Part shown: positions 63,024 through 64,000 of the stretch, in pieces
Position numbering within the stretch: the first letter of the stretch is position 1
Layout of the letters: each line of letters opens with the position of its first letter
NCBI RefSeq assembly: GCF_042665075.1
Contig: NZ_JBHTBR010000005.1
Location: forward strand, 558,001-622,000
Direction: 5' to 3'
DNA from: Hirschia litorea
GTDB taxonomy: Bacteria > Pseudomonadota > Alphaproteobacteria > Caulobacterales > Hyphomonadaceae
Length of the DNA stretch: 64,000 nt
Position numbers and translations under genes: made by a program
The notes under the pieces: model-generated
Told to the model about the DNA's origin: nothing
The model's database searches: none
The model's input: the letters and a program-made list of their open reading frames with translations, nothing else

Positions 63024-64000
63024 TTAATTCTTTTTGATTTCAAGGTCCTCTTTAGAAACATCGCTTAGCATGGCTGCGGCTATAGCCGTAGAACTTCCAA
63101 TTGGGCCACCTCGCCCCATATAGCTAATTTCGATGTTTTGTGTCGTATTTCCATCGACTTCAAAAGTCACATTTGGGCGATCGAAGTCTGGAAATACCCC
63201 GCACATTTCGCCGTTCGAACAGATAAAGCTATCCCCATCAAGATCAGTCGATATCAAGATACGATATTCTTCTCCATGCGGCACATCTTCAAAGGTGAAA
63301 GAAGCAGAATTCCCTCCTAAATCACGTAACGTATCCCCGACCTGTTCAAATCTATCTGTCGTCTCATTTTTTTGCTGCAATACCCCGTATAGAGTAGGAA
63401 ATATCGCAGCTGGAGACGCTGGAAGTGTTGGGTCTCTCAATAGCGCAACGGATACATTTAGGTTTTGAGCATCGGACAAAGAAATTTGCACAGATCCTGT
63501 GTAGTAATTGCCAGTCAATCCAGTTGTGTCAGCATTTAAATTATAAATTCCAACTTTATCCGCATCCACATCCGAACTCGGTGATACTGACAACCATTCG
63601 GGGTTAGAGTTTGGAGTTACTGTAGAAACAGCCAAAGCATCATTACCGATTTTTCGAATATCAAGTTTTGCCGTGCGACTTGAAAAATCAATTGTGATGT
63701 CTTTGGGGTTTGCCGATATTAGCGTTGTTACTGGATTAAGCGAACCATTCCCCTGCGCCGCATTTATCATACGCGGTAGAGACATGGACCCATATCCAGT
63801 TTGAAAGTCAAAGCCAGCATCTTCTGCTTCAGTTGTCAGGACACCAGACCGCAACATTTCTTCAAATTCAGCTGTGGTAAGTGTGGGATCAATAGCTCTC
63901 ATCATAGCGACAGCACCCGCCACATGCGGCGCTGCCATAGATGTTCCTTGAATAATTTTTACTGACGTTTCAAAATTACCATCTTCCAGACTCGCGCTAG
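63024..64000 (-). CDS. Subtilase-family protease, C-terminal part (runs off window end)
   Basis: About 325 C-terminal residues of an S8 protease; the frame continues past the window end. QGTSMAAPHVAGAVAMM holds the catalytic Ser, followed by the last helix of the catalytic domain (TGYGSMSLPRMINAAQG). The remaining ~220 residues are beta-rich (LNPVTTLISANPKDITIDFSS, then YNLNADTTGLTGNYYTGSVQISL and a domain with LDGDSFICSNGEMCGVFPD). The rest, including Asp and His, is outside. Confidence 0.88.
   Translation of the reverse strand, partial: SASLEDGNFETSVKIIQGTSMAAPHVAGAVAMMRAIDPTLTTAEFEEMLRSGVLTTEAEDAGFDFQTGYGSMSLPRMINAAQGNGSLNPVTTLISANPKDITIDFSSRTAKLDIRKIGNDALAVSTVTPNSNPEWLSVSPSSDVDADKVGIYNLNADTTGLTGNYYTGSVQISLSDAQNLNVSVALLRDPTLPASPAAIFPTLYGVLQQKNETTDRFEQVGDTLRDLGGNSASFTFEDVPHGEEYRILISTDLDGDSFICSNGEMCGVFPDFDRPNVTFEVDGNTTQNIEISYMGRGGPIGSSTAIAAAMLSDVSKEDLEIKKN

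Overview
The window is a dense stretch of chromosome, about 70 genes with few gaps, from an alphaproteobacterium of moderate G+C. I infer a Caulobacterales/Maricaulales (Hyphomonadaceae-like) or related marine lineage. Evidence: ccmAB divergent from acnA with a DUF1223 gene beside it; hemC-hemD-Mic60-hemY in one run next to tsaD-gpsA-YciI; DUF2161, DUF2164, DUF350 and IalB family genes; and TTAA-N7-TTAA sites that look like CtrA boxes. The genus cannot be fixed from sequence alone. I saw no rRNA, tRNA, insertion sequence, prophage or CRISPR array.

Layout. 1-4.8 kb: cytochrome c maturation (ccmB partial, ccmA), aconitase, DUF1223 protein. 4.8-9.3 kb: minus-strand ABC operon of the GldA-GldF-GldG type ending in a DUF4340 gene. 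9.3-18.3 kb: BI-1 membrane protein, thpR, IalB-like protein, small envelope genes, rlmN, DUF350 protein, trypsin-like protease, pyrF, PqiA-like protein. 18.3-25.7 kb: YciI, gpsA and tsaD facing away from the heme run hemC-hemD-Mic60-hemY. 25.9-36.6 kb: a double-ATPase ABC protein, acetyltransferase-like protein, threonine ammonia-lyase, three-domain FKBP lipoprotein, TPR protein, YeeZ-like protein, hydrolase and two glycosyltransferases. 36.7-45.3 kb: a translation block infC, rpmI, rplT, pheS, pheT broken up by envelope genes and unknown genes. 45.5-48.4 kb: orphan ParA, shortened RibD, gpmA, DUF2164. 48.4-53.2 kb: minus-strand secreted proteolysis cluster (subtilase lipoprotein, stand-alone prodomain-like protein, small lipoprotein, M23 lipoprotein). 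53.6-63 kb: degenerate sirtuin, YebC, DUF4188, photolyase, an MGS-domain/amidohydrolase fusion, LMW-PTP, and an EF-P modification set (efp, epmA, epmB). The window ends inside a second subtilase.

Working together. efp, epmA and epmB form a complete beta-lysylation set for elongation factor P. hemC/hemD make uroporphyrinogen III beside Mic60 and HemY, the usual alphaproteobacterial neighbourhood of the mitochondrial MICOS ancestor. The subtilase cluster pairs a membrane-anchored protease with a separate prodomain-like partner and has a CtrA-like box upstream. infC appears to start at an ATA codon, consistent with IF3 autoregulation.

The observations I rate highest are the sirtuin with Asn at the catalytic His position, the MGS-amidohydrolase fusion, the subtilase/prodomain cluster, and the translation operons carrying unrelated insertions.
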